NCBI GenBank assembly: GCA_016712035.1
Contig: JADJRT010000003.1
Location: 25,001 to 89,000, forward strand
Direction: 5' to 3'
From: Flammeovirgaceae bacterium
GTDB lineage: Bacteria; Bacteroidota; Bacteroidia; Cytophagales; Cyclobacteriaceae
Length of the DNA stretch: 64,000 nt
A program made the translations under genes and the position numbers. Position 1 is the first letter of the stretch, and the number at the start of each line of letters is the position of its first letter. Below the pieces are notes generated by a model. The model had not been told where the DNA came from and made no database searches. It worked only from the letters and a program-made list of their open reading frames with translations. This document shows positions 9,095 through 18,252 of this stretch, piece by piece.

Positions 9095-10051
9095 ATGATT
9101 GTAGTAACCGGAGCAGCAGGTTTTATTGGCAGTTATCTTATTCAAAGACTCAACCAGGATAATTTCAACGCCATTATCGCAGTCGATAAATTTGACAATG
9201 AAGAGAAAAATAAAAATCTGGTAGGTTCCCGCATTCAGGAGCGCGTAGACCGTGATCAGTTTCACGCGTGGCTTGATAAAAACTATGAAACCGTAGAATT
9301 TATATTTCATATTGGCGCCCGTACCGATACGGCAGAGTTTGACAGGGCCCTACTTAACAAACTTAATACACAATACACGAAAGACATCTGGACGCGCTGT
9401 TGTCAATATCAAATTCCCCTGGTCTTCGCTTCTTCGGCTGCTACTTACGGGCTCGGTGAATTTGGGTACGATGATGACGAGAAACAGATTTCCAAACTCA
9501 TTCCATTGAATCCCTATGGTCAATCAAAGCAAGATTTTGACGTTTGGGCATTGAACCAAAAAGATAAGCCTTTCTTTTGGGCTGGGTTAAAATTCTTCAA
9601 TGTCTATGGCCCCAACGAATATCACAAGAGCCGAATGGCATCTGTAATCTGGCATGCCTATGGGCAGATTACCAAAACCGGAAAGATGAAACTGTTTAAA
9701 TCACACAACCCAGACTACAAAGATGGTGAACAAATGCGTGACTTCGTTTATGTTAAAGACGTAGCTGACGTTTGCCTTTTTCTTATGCATCACCGCAAGA
9801 ATTCCGGCATTTATAATCTTGGATCGGGCATGGCGAGGACATTTGTGGATTTAACAAAGGCGGTATTTAAGGCGTTAGATAAACCTGAAGCCATTGAGTT
9901 TATTGATACACCGGCCGACATCCGCGACAAGTATCAATATTTCACGGAAGCCAATATGAATAAACTTAAATCGATTGGCTACTCGAAGCCCTTTACCTCT
10001 TTGGAAGAAGGGGCGAAAGATTATGTGACCAATTATCTTTTGAAGAGATAG
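9095..10051 (+). CDS. hldD: ADP-L-glycero-D-manno-heptose-6-epimerase
   Basis: The 318-residue short-chain dehydrogenase/reductase family protein opens with the nucleotide-binding motif TGAAGFIGSYL (residues 5-15). It has the active-site Tyr-x3-Lys as YGQSK near residue 143. The segments HIGARTDT, KFFNVYGPNEYHK and MRDFVYVKD are diagnostic of the heptose epimerase rather than UDP-glucose epimerase. The enzyme makes ADP-L-glycero-D-manno-heptose for the lipopolysaccharide inner core, in the cytoplasm. The gene is divergent from queD (88 bases) and convergent with the OmpA-like gene (18 bases between the stops). Confidence 0.95.
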   Translation: MIVVTGAAGFIGSYLIQRLNQDNFNAIIAVDKFDNEEKNKNLVGSRIQERVDRDQFHAWLDKNYETVEFIFHIGARTDTAEFDRALLNKLNTQYTKDIWTRCCQYQIPLVFASSAATYGLGEFGYDDDEKQISKLIPLNPYGQSKQDFDVWALNQKDKPFFWAGLKFFNVYGPNEYHKSRMASVIWHAYGQITKTGKMKLFKSHNPDYKDGEQMRDFVYVKDVADVCLFLMHHRKNSGIYNLGSGMARTFVDLTKAVFKALDKPEAIEFIDTPADIRDKYQYFTEANMNKLKSIGYSKPFTSLEEGAKDYVTNYLLKR

Positions 10052-10069
10052 TTCAACAGATTTAAAGAT

Positions 10070-11962
10070 TTATAAAATCTTAAATTCAATTCTGCGATTT
10101 AACTGTCGATTTTCTTCCGTTGTGTTAGGCGCTACAGGCTGTTGTGAGCCGTAGCCTTTGGTAACGAATCTTTTATCCGAAACTTGATTTTGTTTTAGAT
10201 AGTCGGCTACCGCCTGTGCCCGCTTGGCGGATAGTTGAAGGTTGTACGCTTCTGTTCCCGAGGCATCGGTGTGGCCACTGATTTCGATCCTAAGCGTTGG
10301 GTTTTGATTCATAAAATTGACTACTTCTTCTAATTCCGTGATAGACTCCGGCTTCAATTCATATTCATTCAAATCAAAAAATAAGTTATTCAAAATAACT
10401 TTGGCATTCTGCTGCGCAGGCTGTAAAGCGATGTCTTTAACAACCGGCTTGTTCGTATTTTCAGTATAATTAAAATGAAGACTTTGAAATAGAAATCCTG
10501 ACCGATTTATATATAAAGCATATTCAGATCCGCCAGGTAGCACCATTAGATATTCTCCTGTCACAGAGTCGGAAGTAACGCGCGCCAGAGTATTTGTCTT
10601 TTTCAAATCTATAAGTTCAATAGCTGCGGCAAGAGGTGCTTTGGTTGTAGCATGCAATACGGTGCCCTTTACGATATTTCCTTTTGCTTTTGTTATCAGA
10701 TTCTCCGGCAGGGTTATCTTAAAAAGTCGGCTTCTGTTTTTGCTTTCTTCTTTTGAATAGTAGCCTATGGCTCCATCGCCTGATACAATGAAAGAATACT
10801 GATCATTAAAATCATTCAGCAGTTGACCCAGATTAACAGGCTGGCTCCAACCCGAGTCAGATTTTTCACTGCGATAAATATCGTACCCACCAAACCCTGG
10901 GTATCCATTCGACACAACATAAAGGTTTTGATTGTTAATATGGATGTAGGGCGAGATCTCGTCAAACTGTGTATTAATTGCTGGCCCCAGATTTTTTGCC
11001 TGAGTCCAACCGGCATCTTCCCACTGCGAATGCCAAATATCATATCCACCAAATCCACCTTTGCGCTCGGATACAAAATAGAGCTCGCGTCCATCTGCAG
11101 ATAGTGAAGGTTGAGCATCCCAGCCCGAGCTATTAATTTTCGGGCCCAGGTTTTTAGGAACGGACCAATCATTGCCCTTTTTCCGGCTTTCATAAAGATC
11201 GCACCCCATACTTCCGCATACGGTAAAAATTAAATGCCTGCCATCTGCCGAAATAGTACAAGCGCCTTCGCGTTGAATCGTGTTGATATTTTTGGAGATA
11301 GACACTGGAGCACCCCAACTTCCATCTTCTAATAGAGAAGAGATTACAATATCCTCGTTATCATTTCGGGCACCACCAAAGCGCGCAGTAAAAATAAGTT
11401 GGGATCCATCTCCCGTAACAACTGGAAAATATTGCATGGGATACTGATTCACAGTTTCACTTAACGGTTCGATCGTAAACTTCCCAATCACATCTTTATT
11501 TGAAATAGAATAAGTTGTCTGGCTCTTCCATAAAGACACTTTGCCAATTTTTCGCTTGTCGGCTTTTTCTAATACGAGAAATTGTGCGCTGAAACCTTGA
11601 GCCTTCTCATAATTACCCTGTTTCAAATTAACATCGGTAAGTTCATATAAAAACGATTTTTTGAGTGATGCATCTTGAACAATACCAAGTCCTTGCTCAA
11701 ACGTTGCAGCTGATAAAGGAAGATTCTCCATACTTTTGTAGGTAATAGCCAACCGATAATAAGCTTCTTCAAATTTCTTATCCTTCTCAATGGCTTGCTG
11801 CAAAAGAGAAACAGCTTCCTTAAACTGGCCGCGAACACGATAGTTGTCGGCCTGTACATAGAGATCTATTGCCTTTTTGTTTTTAGTGCTTAAGGATTGC
11901 GCAAAACCCGGGTGCCAAAACAGGATTGCCGCCACAATAAAAAATACTTTTGAATAGTTCAT
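10070..11962 (-). CDS. Outer-membrane OmpA-family protein with TPR and PD40 beta-propeller repeats
   Basis: The start is set at the ATG at 11962, which gives a signal peptide (MNYSKVFFIVAAILFW...GFAQ). An upstream in-frame start would bury it behind 12 residues. The mature part has TPR-like helices (residues about 25-140). Repeated PD40/WD40-like blades follow with DG(R)xLxF and GGYDIW/GGFGGYDI motifs (about 175-440). A carboxypeptidase-regulatory-like beta sandwich (about 440-520) comes next. A C-terminal OmpA domain has GHTDASGTEAYNLQLSAKRA and ends in NRRIEF. Such proteins tether the outer membrane to peptidoglycan; related ones occur with type IX secretion (PorE-like), but that role is only a possibility. 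Confidence 0.9.
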   Translation of the reverse strand: MNYSKVFFIVAAILFWHPGFAQSLSTKNKKAIDLYVQADNYRVRGQFKEAVSLLQQAIEKDKKFEEAYYRLAITYKSMENLPLSAATFEQGLGIVQDASLKKSFLYELTDVNLKQGNYEKAQGFSAQFLVLEKADKRKIGKVSLWKSQTTYSISNKDVIGKFTIEPLSETVNQYPMQYFPVVTGDGSQLIFTARFGGARNDNEDIVISSLLEDGSWGAPVSISKNINTIQREGACTISADGRHLIFTVCGSMGCDLYESRKKGNDWSVPKNLGPKINSSGWDAQPSLSADGRELYFVSERKGGFGGYDIWHSQWEDAGWTQAKNLGPAINTQFDEISPYIHINNQNLYVVSNGYPGFGGYDIYRSEKSDSGWSQPVNLGQLLNDFNDQYSFIVSGDGAIGYYSKEESKNRSRLFKITLPENLITKAKGNIVKGTVLHATTKAPLAAAIELIDLKKTNTLARVTSDSVTGEYLMVLPGGSEYALYINRSGFLFQSLHFNYTENTNKPVVKDIALQPAQQNAKVILNNLFFDLNEYELKPESITELEEVVNFMNQNPTLRIEISGHTDASGTEAYNLQLSAKRAQAVADYLKQNQVSDKRFVTKGYGSQQPVAPNTTEENRQLNRRIEFKIL

Positions 11963-12029
11963 AAAGCAAGGTACAAAATGTAGGCCTGTTGGCGCCACCC
12001 TAAATAGTAATCAGTAAACGAATATACAA

Positions 12030-12620
12030 TCATGAAATTGCCACAAGGGGAATTTCGCTAGCTTCCATTCCTAACATGGCATTAATCAACTTACACGATT
12101 CATAATCACGAAAATTGCCCTCATTTATATCTGCTTCCTCAATGTGTTTGTTATCCAAAAGACATTTTCGCATTACACCGTTTAAAAGGTAAGCCCTCGG
12201 AGTAAACCAACGTTCTCCTTTTTTAAAAATTATATTCGCGAAAGAGGCATCGGTAATCAGTCCATTCTTAACAATTAAAATCTCATCAGCATTTTCTTTT
12301 TGATCTAACAGTCTTTCCAGTTGAGAGCGATCTGTAAATTTATGTTGGTATGAAATATGATTATCATACACCAGCTTTAAGGACTGAACAGGTTTGACTT
12401 GGTAACGAATAAATTCAATATTTTTAATCTCCTGACCATACATAACTCGAACCTTAAACAAGCCTGATAAAGGAATAATATTACAAGCGAGTGCGGAAAC
12501 TAATTCAGGGGAATTTGCCTCAAATAGCGACTGCGAACTTTTACTCATTCGCGCCTGATGGTAATCAAGATTACGAAACGCTCCGTTGTTCAGATAGATT
12601 GTCTCAAGCAACAGGCACAT
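12030..12620 (-). CDS. pabC: Aminotransferase class IV (4-amino-4-deoxychorismate lyase type)
   Basis: The 196-residue protein has the class IV PLP fold in the short form common in this phylum. The PLP lysine is expected in the segment HKFTDRS near residue 90. IVKNGLITDASFANIIF and a late KLINAM segment are typical. PabC removes pyruvate from aminodeoxychorismate to give 4-aminobenzoate for folate. The gene overlaps the end of pabB by 17 bases, so the pair forms one folate operon. The assignment rests on this coupling and could also fit a general branched-chain or D-amino-acid aminotransferase relative. Confidence 0.82.
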   Translation of the reverse strand: MCLLLETIYLNNGAFRNLDYHQARMSKSSQSLFEANSPELVSALACNIIPLSGLFKVRVMYGQEIKNIEFIRYQVKPVQSLKLVYDNHISYQHKFTDRSQLERLLDQKENADEILIVKNGLITDASFANIIFKKGERWFTPRAYLLNGVMRKCLLDNKHIEEADINEGNFRDYESCKLINAMLGMEASEIPLVAIS

Positions 12621-13574
12621 AAATTTTTCTAATTACTTCCGTGTACTCCTCGTTATCAATACTTTGAGCAGTAATACCACCACCACTTCGATAAAAGGTT
12701 CTGCCCTCCGTTTGTTCTATAAATCGAATAGCAACTCCACTGTCTAAATTCTGTCCGTCAAAATAACCGAATACGCCTGTATAATAACCACGCTTTTCAT
12801 TTTCTGCAGTTCTAATGATTTCGCAAGTCTTCCGCTTAGGTGCGCCACTAACAGAGCCTGCAGGTAGCAGCGAAAAGAGTATGGTACCAAGTTGCTCTAA
12901 ATAGTTTGGCGCCAAATCTCCAACGATCTCAGAACTTACCTGCAACAAGCTTCTATCACCGGTTACAATTTTATCCAGGTATCGGAATCTGGAAATAGAA
13001 ACATTAGAAGCCATTTGACTCAAATCATTTCTAATAAGATCAACAATTGTAATATGCTCCGCCAATTCTTTTTTGTTTTGTAAAACAATCCGTTCAGCCC
13101 CCTTTGCGGAAGCGTCTATTGTCCCTTTCATTGGATATGAAAATATGTTTCCATTCCGTATCTGCACAAATGTTTCCGGTGAGTAACAGAGAAACTCATC
13201 TCTGAGCCAAAATTTATATTTGGCTTGTGCCCTGTGAAATAAGTTCTGTAGTGAACCATCAAGCTCAATGCTGGATTTCATGGTAAGGTTAACCAAAAAC
13301 GAATCGCCATAATTTAAGCGATCATAAACTATATCAAATTTTCTTTATACTCTTCAAACGGAGATGGAAATGATCGTATTTGTACATCCTTGTAAATAGA
13401 AATATCGTCTGAGACATTTGAAATCCCGCTGAATGAATATAGAATCTCATTTGAATCAACCTCAGATAACTGCCAAGCCCTGGGCTTTTCTAATTCAAAA
13501 TCAATTAAAAATAAAAAAGGGACTTGTTTTCGTCCCCACTCATTTAACTGATCTATAAATTTAGAATGAATCAT
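12604..13574 (-). pseudogene. pabB: Aminodeoxychorismate synthase component I, broken by a -1 frameshift
   Basis: Two reading pieces make one PabB. The first (13574 to a TAG at 13331-13329) holds an N-terminal segment MIHSKFIDQLNEWGRKQVPF. The second, one frame back, runs through GDSFLVNLT, MKGTIDAS, DLIRNDLSQ and LLPAGSVSGAPK to GYYTGVFGYF. These are the chorismate-binding signatures of the anthranilate/PABA synthase family. Joined, the protein is about 320 residues, the usual size here. The break lies in AAAATTT at 13336-13342 (minus strand GAAAATTTG): one added base restores the frame, and a -1 slip on A_AAT_TTG would also do so. No catalytic segment is missing. It may be a sequencing error, a true pseudogene or programmed frameshifting. 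Confidence 0.85.
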
Positions 13575-13595
13575 ACTGTATACGTAAAATCTTCA

Positions 13596-14219
13596 TTATG
13601 GAATATTCATGTACTTATGAATTTGTGTCGAAATTTTCCATTGAGGATTAGCCTTCACGTATTCGATCAGCATAGGAAGCACCTCTTTTTCTTTCGACCA
13701 CTCGGGTTGCAAAAATAATTCACAGTCAGGGTTAACGAGTTTTGCAAACTCTTCAGCCCAAGAAAAATCTGATTTATGGAAGATCACCACTTTCAATTCA
13801 TTAGCATGTGCAGCAACGGATGGATGCGGGGGCTTAAACTTTTTAGGCGAGAAACACACCCAATCCCAATCACCCGTGAGCGGATAGGCACCAGATGTTT
13901 CAAGATGCGTCCTCAGACCAGTCTTTTTAAGTTCTGTTGTTAGACGCCCTAAATCGTGCATGGTAGGTTCGCCACCAGTTACCACCGCTATCTTACTGCC
14001 ACTGGCTTTGGCTTTGTCAACGATGTGACTAACCTCAACTTTTACATGCGCATCTACATCCCACGAATCTTTTACATCGCACCAAACGCAACGCACCTCA
14101 CATCCGCCCAAGCGTATAAAATAGGCGGCACTACCCTGATAGAATCCTTCCCCCTGAATGGTGTAAAAATCTTCCATCAAAGGAAGGGAATTCAAAATTT
14201 GAGATTTAAAATTCTCCAA
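13596..14219 (-). CDS. queE: 7-carboxy-7-deazaguanine synthase (radical SAM)
   Basis: The 207-residue protein has the substrate motif FYTIQGEGFYQG and a radical-SAM cluster motif C-x3-C-x2-C in GCEVRCVWCD near residues 40-47. VTGGEPTM follows near residue 82 and LETSGAY near 108. QueE uses an iron-sulfur cluster and S-adenosylmethionine to contract carboxytetrahydropterin to the deazaguanine carboxylate. This is the step after QueD, whose gene is at 8.6 kb. The folD stop lies two bases upstream, so the two genes are probably co-transcribed. A second Met before the QGEG motif is a possible later start. Confidence 0.93.
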   Translation of the reverse strand: MENFKSQILNSLPLMEDFYTIQGEGFYQGSAAYFIRLGGCEVRCVWCDVKDSWDVDAHVKVEVSHIVDKAKASGSKIAVVTGGEPTMHDLGRLTTELKKTGLRTHLETSGAYPLTGDWDWVCFSPKKFKPPHPSVAAHANELKVVIFHKSDFSWAEEFAKLVNPDCELFLQPEWSKEKEVLPMLIEYVKANPQWKISTQIHKYMNIP

Positions 14220-14221
14220 GT

Positions 14222-15109
14222 TTATGGATTTCGTAATTCTGTTGCCCGCAATGTATTCAGTAAGAGCGATGCGATAGTCATAGGGCCTACCCCACCCGGT
14301 ACGGGTGTTATGAATGATGTTTTGGGTGCAACTTGCTTAAAGTCAACATCGCCTTTCAACGCAAAACCATTTTTAAATTGGGGGCCTTCTACGCGTGTCG
14401 TGCCGACATCAATAACCACGGCTCCTTCCTTCACCATATCCGCTGTAACCATGCCCGGTTTGCCTACGGCTACTACCAGAATATCAGCTTGTCTTGTAAA
14501 CTGAGAGATATCTTTGGTGTACTTGTGGCAAATAGTAACGGTTGCTTTTCCTTCCTCCACTAACATCATACTTAACGGTGCGCCCACTAACCGGCTGGCG
14601 CCTATCACTACACAATTTTTTCCTTCCGTTGCAATATTGTAACGCTTGAATAATTCCATCACACCAAAAGGTGTTGCCGGAAGTAGTAAAGGATTTTTAG
14701 ATACGATACTTCCAAAGTTGCGATTTGTAAAACCATCTACATCTTTATCCGGTCTGATCTTTTCGGTAATCTTTTCCACCGAAATGTTTGGCGGCAAAGG
14801 TAACTGGACAATAAAACCATCTACATCTTCATCGCGATTTACCTGATCGATGTGTTTCATCAATTTATCTTCACTAATCGTATCGGCAAAGCGAAGCATT
14901 GAATAATGAAAACCCACTTCCTTACAGGCTTTTACCTTATGATCGACATAGGTTTGACTGGCCCCGTCATCACCCACTAAAATGATAGCGAGGTGCGGAA
15001 TCTTTTTACCTTCTTGTTTGCGCACAGCAACCTTATCAGAAATTTCCTTTTTAATTTCTGATGAAATCTTGCGACCATCGATAAGGGTGTAGTTCTGCGT
15101 TTCCGTCAT
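14222..15109 (-). CDS. folD: Bifunctional methylenetetrahydrofolate dehydrogenase/cyclohydrolase
   Basis: The 295-residue protein is a FolD homologue. It has the catalytic Tyr-x3-Lys as YVDHK near residue 55, the segment FIVQLPLPP near 100 and the closing PVPGGVGPMT near 270. It interconverts methylene-, methenyl- and formyl-tetrahydrofolate in the cytoplasm. The NADP-binding loop is unusual: where most relatives have G-R-S-x-x-V-G this one reads G-A-S-R-L-V-G, with the Arg replaced. The gene sits four bases after lepA and two before queE, so lepA-folD-queE likely form one transcript. Identification is secure despite the loop change. Confidence 0.94.
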   Translation of the reverse strand: MTETQNYTLIDGRKISSEIKKEISDKVAVRKQEGKKIPHLAIILVGDDGASQTYVDHKVKACKEVGFHYSMLRFADTISEDKLMKHIDQVNRDEDVDGFIVQLPLPPNISVEKITEKIRPDKDVDGFTNRNFGSIVSKNPLLLPATPFGVMELFKRYNIATEGKNCVVIGASRLVGAPLSMMLVEEGKATVTICHKYTKDISQFTRQADILVVAVGKPGMVTADMVKEGAVVIDVGTTRVEGPQFKNGFALKGDVDFKQVAPKTSFITPVPGGVGPMTIASLLLNTLRATELRNP

Positions 15110-15113
15110 GCAT

Positions 15114-16913
15114 CTATGGGTTAACGTTACATCTATCTTTTAGTACCGCCATAAAAGCCTCTTGCGGAATCTCTACATTACCTACCTGCCGCATTCGCTT
15201 TTTACCTTTCTTTTGTTTCTCCAACAGCTTGCGTTTCCGCGAAATATCACCACCGTAACATTTTGCTATTACGTTTTTACGAATGGCGCTTATGTTTTCG
15301 CGGGCTACAATTTTTTGACCGATTGCCGCCTGAATTGCAATTTCAAACATCTGGCGCGGAATTAATTCTCTTAATTTTTCGCACAGCTTTCGGCCCCAGT
15401 CTTGCGACTTATACCGGTGAACAATCGCACTTAGCGCATCAACCTTTTCTCCGTTCAACATTACATCCAACTTTACCATATCCGATTCGCGCATTCCAAT
15501 CAAATGATAATCCAACGAGGCATAGCCACGTGAAATAGATTTCAGTTTATCGAAGAAGTCGAATACAATTTCAGATAACGGCATTTCAAATGTGAGTTCT
15601 ACCCGATCTTGCGTTAGGTAGTTCTGATTCATAATCTGCCCACGCTTATCAATACATAAATTAATAATTGGACCGATGTATTCAGACTTGGAAATAATTT
15701 GTGCTTTAATGTACGGTTCTTCAATGCTCTTCATCCGCGTAGGGTCAGGCATTTCGGAAGGCGCGTTTATAAAAATTTCCGATCCATCGGTAAGGTGTGC
15801 TTTAAACTGCACCGAAGGTACAGTGGTAATAACCGTCATGTCAAACTCGCGCTCCAACCGCTCCTGAATAATTTCCATGTGCAACATGCCCAAGAAACCA
15901 CACCGGAAACCAAAACCCAGCGCAGCCGAAGTTTCCAATTCCCAAACAAGTGAAGCATCATTAAGTTGTAACTTCTCCATCGAAGCTCTTAACTCCTCGA
16001 ACTCGGTTGTATCCACAGGATAAATACCGGCAAATACCATCGGTTTAACTTTTTCAAATCCCCTCAAGGATGGGCCCGGATTTAAAGGGTTAGTTATAGT
16101 ATCACCCACGTGTACTTCGCTGGCTACTTTAATACCCGAAATCAAATACCCCACATTACCTGCGCTTATCTCTTCACGCGGCTGTTTGTTTAATTTTAGT
16201 ACGCCAATTTCATCGGCATAGTATTCTTGCCCGGTGCTGATAAACTTAACCTTATCGCCCTTCTTTAGTGTACCGTTGAATACACGAAAATAAATTTCGA
16301 TGCCCCGAAACGAATTAAATACCGAATCAAAAATCATGGCCTGCAAGGGAGCTTTGGTATCGCCTTTGGGCGCAGAGATACGTTTTACAATGGCCTGCAA
16401 AATTTCTTCAATGCCTTTACCCTCTTTGGCGCTGGCGGATAGAATGTCTTCACGTTTGCAACCAATCAGTTCAATAATTTCATCGGCTACTACCTCAGGG
16501 TTGGCGTGTGGCAAGTCTATTTTATTCATGATCGGAATGATTTCCAGATCGTGCTCCAAAGCCAGGTAAAGGTTCGAAATAGTCTGCGCTTCAATACCCT
16601 GGCTGGCATCAACAATTAAAAGGGCGCCTTCGCACGAGGCGATAGCCCGCGATACCTCATAGCTGAAGTCCACATGGCCGGGGGTATCAATCAAGTTTAG
16701 GATATAAGTGATGCCGCCTTCCACATAATTCATTTGAATGGCGTGGGCCTTAATAGTAATGCCTTTTTCCTTTTCCAGATCCATATTATCGAGCACCTGG
16801 GCTTCCATCTGGCGCGAATTTAGGGTGCCTGTAAATTCCAGCAGGCGGTCGGCCAAGGTGCTTTTACCATGGTCGATATGGGCTATAATGCAAAAATTGC
16901 GAATGTTGTCCAT
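15114..16913 (-). CDS. lepA: Elongation factor 4 (LepA), ribosomal back-translocase GTPase
   Basis: The protein of about 599 residues starts MDNIRNFCIIAHIDHGKST, with the GTPase P-loop AHIDHGKST at residues 9-17. An ATG nine bases upstream is an alternative start. DTPGHVDF (G3) and NKIDLP (G4) follow. Elongation-factor domains II, III and V come next, then the LepA-specific C-terminal domain with KCYGGDISRKRKLLEKQKKGKKRM. LepA binds stalled or mis-translocated ribosomes and helps initiation and 30S assembly. The gene heads the folD-queE group. Its upstream region holds a perfect 8-pair hairpin (17032-17061) of unknown role. Confidence 0.97.
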   Translation of the reverse strand: MDNIRNFCIIAHIDHGKSTLADRLLEFTGTLNSRQMEAQVLDNMDLEKEKGITIKAHAIQMNYVEGGITYILNLIDTPGHVDFSYEVSRAIASCEGALLIVDASQGIEAQTISNLYLALEHDLEIIPIMNKIDLPHANPEVVADEIIELIGCKREDILSASAKEGKGIEEILQAIVKRISAPKGDTKAPLQAMIFDSVFNSFRGIEIYFRVFNGTLKKGDKVKFISTGQEYYADEIGVLKLNKQPREEISAGNVGYLISGIKVASEVHVGDTITNPLNPGPSLRGFEKVKPMVFAGIYPVDTTEFEELRASMEKLQLNDASLVWELETSAALGFGFRCGFLGMLHMEIIQERLEREFDMTVITTVPSVQFKAHLTDGSEIFINAPSEMPDPTRMKSIEEPYIKAQIISKSEYIGPIINLCIDKRGQIMNQNYLTQDRVELTFEMPLSEIVFDFFDKLKSISRGYASLDYHLIGMRESDMVKLDVMLNGEKVDALSAIVHRYKSQDWGRKLCEKLRELIPRQMFEIAIQAAIGQKIVARENISAIRKNVIAKCYGGDISRKRKLLEKQKKGKKRMRQVGNVEIPQEAFMAVLKDRCNVNP

Positions 16914-17031
16914 TCCCTTCATTTCTTTCGTTCGATTTAGGCCGCAAAGGTAGCAAAAAAGAGGGTTCTGTTGGAGGCTAAACCCTACAAGTGCCTATAA
17001 AACATTTATAAGGTAAAGTGGGATTTTTTTA

Positions 17032-17061
17032 GATTGGATTAAATACCCCTTAGATCCAATC
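17032..17061. other. Inverted repeat upstream of lepA
   Basis: GATTGGAT (17032-17039) and ATCCAATC (17054-17061) are perfect inverted repeats around a 14-base loop. It lies about 120 bases before the lepA start and has no following T run on either strand, so a terminator is unlikely. An operator or leader hairpin is possible. Confidence 0.4.
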
Positions 17062-17113
17062 ATAGAGAAAAAGTCTGACTTTATTTAGTAAGATAATCTT
17101 TGCATTTAGAAAT

Positions 17114-17163
17114 TAAAAAGCAACAGGCATCATGGTTTGTTTAAAAAGCCATGATACCTGTTA
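17114..17163 (-). terminator. Terminator of the exported lipoprotein gene at 17.2 kb
   Basis: On the minus strand TAACAGGTATCATGG pairs with CCATGATGCCTGTTG with a loop of about 13 bases. It is followed by CTTTTTAA, giving a T run of five. It begins about 12 bases after the stop codon at 17174. Confidence 0.8.
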
Positions 17164-17173
17164 CTTGAAAATA

Positions 17174-17998
17174 TTACTCACAAGCTACATCCTGCAGGGC
17201 TGTATTCCAGCAGCGGAAGTTTGTATCACCAAAGAATTTTGGATTACGAACTGTACCTGCGTGGTTAGATCGATTCCATTTTATCTCGACCAGGTTGTCA
17301 TCCTGATTATCGAATATATCATAATAGGTATTAAAAGGCGTTTGTTCATTAATTCCATAATAGATGTATCCTCCAATACCTGCGTTTTGAGGATCGGTAC
17401 TGGTGTATTTTATACTTGCCACTGTATTATCAACGTTTCGGTTCCAATCAATCCTTACAAAGGGTCTGGCTTCAACGGGGCCAAAGTTTAATATCCACCA
17501 ACCTTCTGTACGCTCTGAATTGGAGTGCCCGGAATACCATTCGTAATCGGTGTAGGCACCGGCTTTTGATAAAAGCATTTTCCAATTTACACCATCGCTT
17601 ACCAACGTTCCATGTAGCTTGGCTGAATGTTGAATGTTATCAACCTCAAAGTTGTAACTCCATTGCCAGGTGTTGCTACCAATAAATTCTGGAGTTTTAT
17701 CTATAGCAGCTTTAAAAGCCGCGACTGGGACTACAGTAGCCACGCCAATGATCAGGTTCCAAACACCAACATTAACGGCTGCGTGACTCCAGTTGGCAGC
17801 TGTTGCTATCCTTCCTCCTGCGCTTCCACCATCCTCTGGAAACTGGTTGAAGTCCATTTCGAAACTGGAGGAAGGAGGAATGGTGGGAGCCACTCCGGGT
17901 GATTCAGGGCCATCATCATTACAAGATGTAATTAAAAAGATGACTGCTAAGAAAACTGCAATCAACCTTTTTGAGATATTAAGTTTGTTGTTTTTCAT
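17174..17998 (-). CDS. Exported lipoprotein of unknown function
   Basis: The chosen ATG at 17998 gives a lipoprotein signal: basic NISKR, a hydrophobic stretch, then the lipobox LITSC with the lipidated Cys near residue 26. An ATG 15 bases upstream is also possible. The mature part starts with an acidic/proline linker (NDDGPESPG) that typically leads surface lipoproteins outward. It is rich in Trp, Asn and Gly (TWQWSYNFEV, EGWWILNFG), as in beta-sandwich or lipocalin-like folds. I recognise no named domain. It stands alone, with its own terminator, between lepA and a membrane sensor-like gene. A surface or periplasmic role is inferred from the signal only. Confidence 0.75.
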   Translation of the reverse strand: MKNNKLNISKRLIAVFLAVIFLITSCNDDGPESPGVAPTIPPSSSFEMDFNQFPEDGGSAGGRIATAANWSHAAVNVGVWNLIIGVATVVPVAAFKAAIDKTPEFIGSNTWQWSYNFEVDNIQHSAKLHGTLVSDGVNWKMLLSKAGAYTDYEWYSGHSNSERTEGWWILNFGPVEARPFVRIDWNRNVDNTVASIKYTSTDPQNAGIGGYIYYGINEQTPFNTYYDIFDNQDDNLVEIKWNRSNHAGTVRNPKFFGDTNFRCWNTALQDVACE

Positions 17999-18252
17999 AA
18001 TAATTTTTTTCATTTTCTTATAACCTAACATCAAACATCGAACCAAAGCTACTGACAAATCGATATGATTTAAAAGCTATAGCTTATAATTGAAATCCTG
18101 AGTTTTACCGTGTGGTAAGGCCTAATTGTGTAGAGCCTATTCCACAATAACAAGCTCTTATTTTTCATAGCGCAAGATCAGGCCTAAATATAGACGATCT
18201 ACTTAATGACCCGTTCGGTTGGTTCTGGAAATAAGTATACCGCCAACTAACT

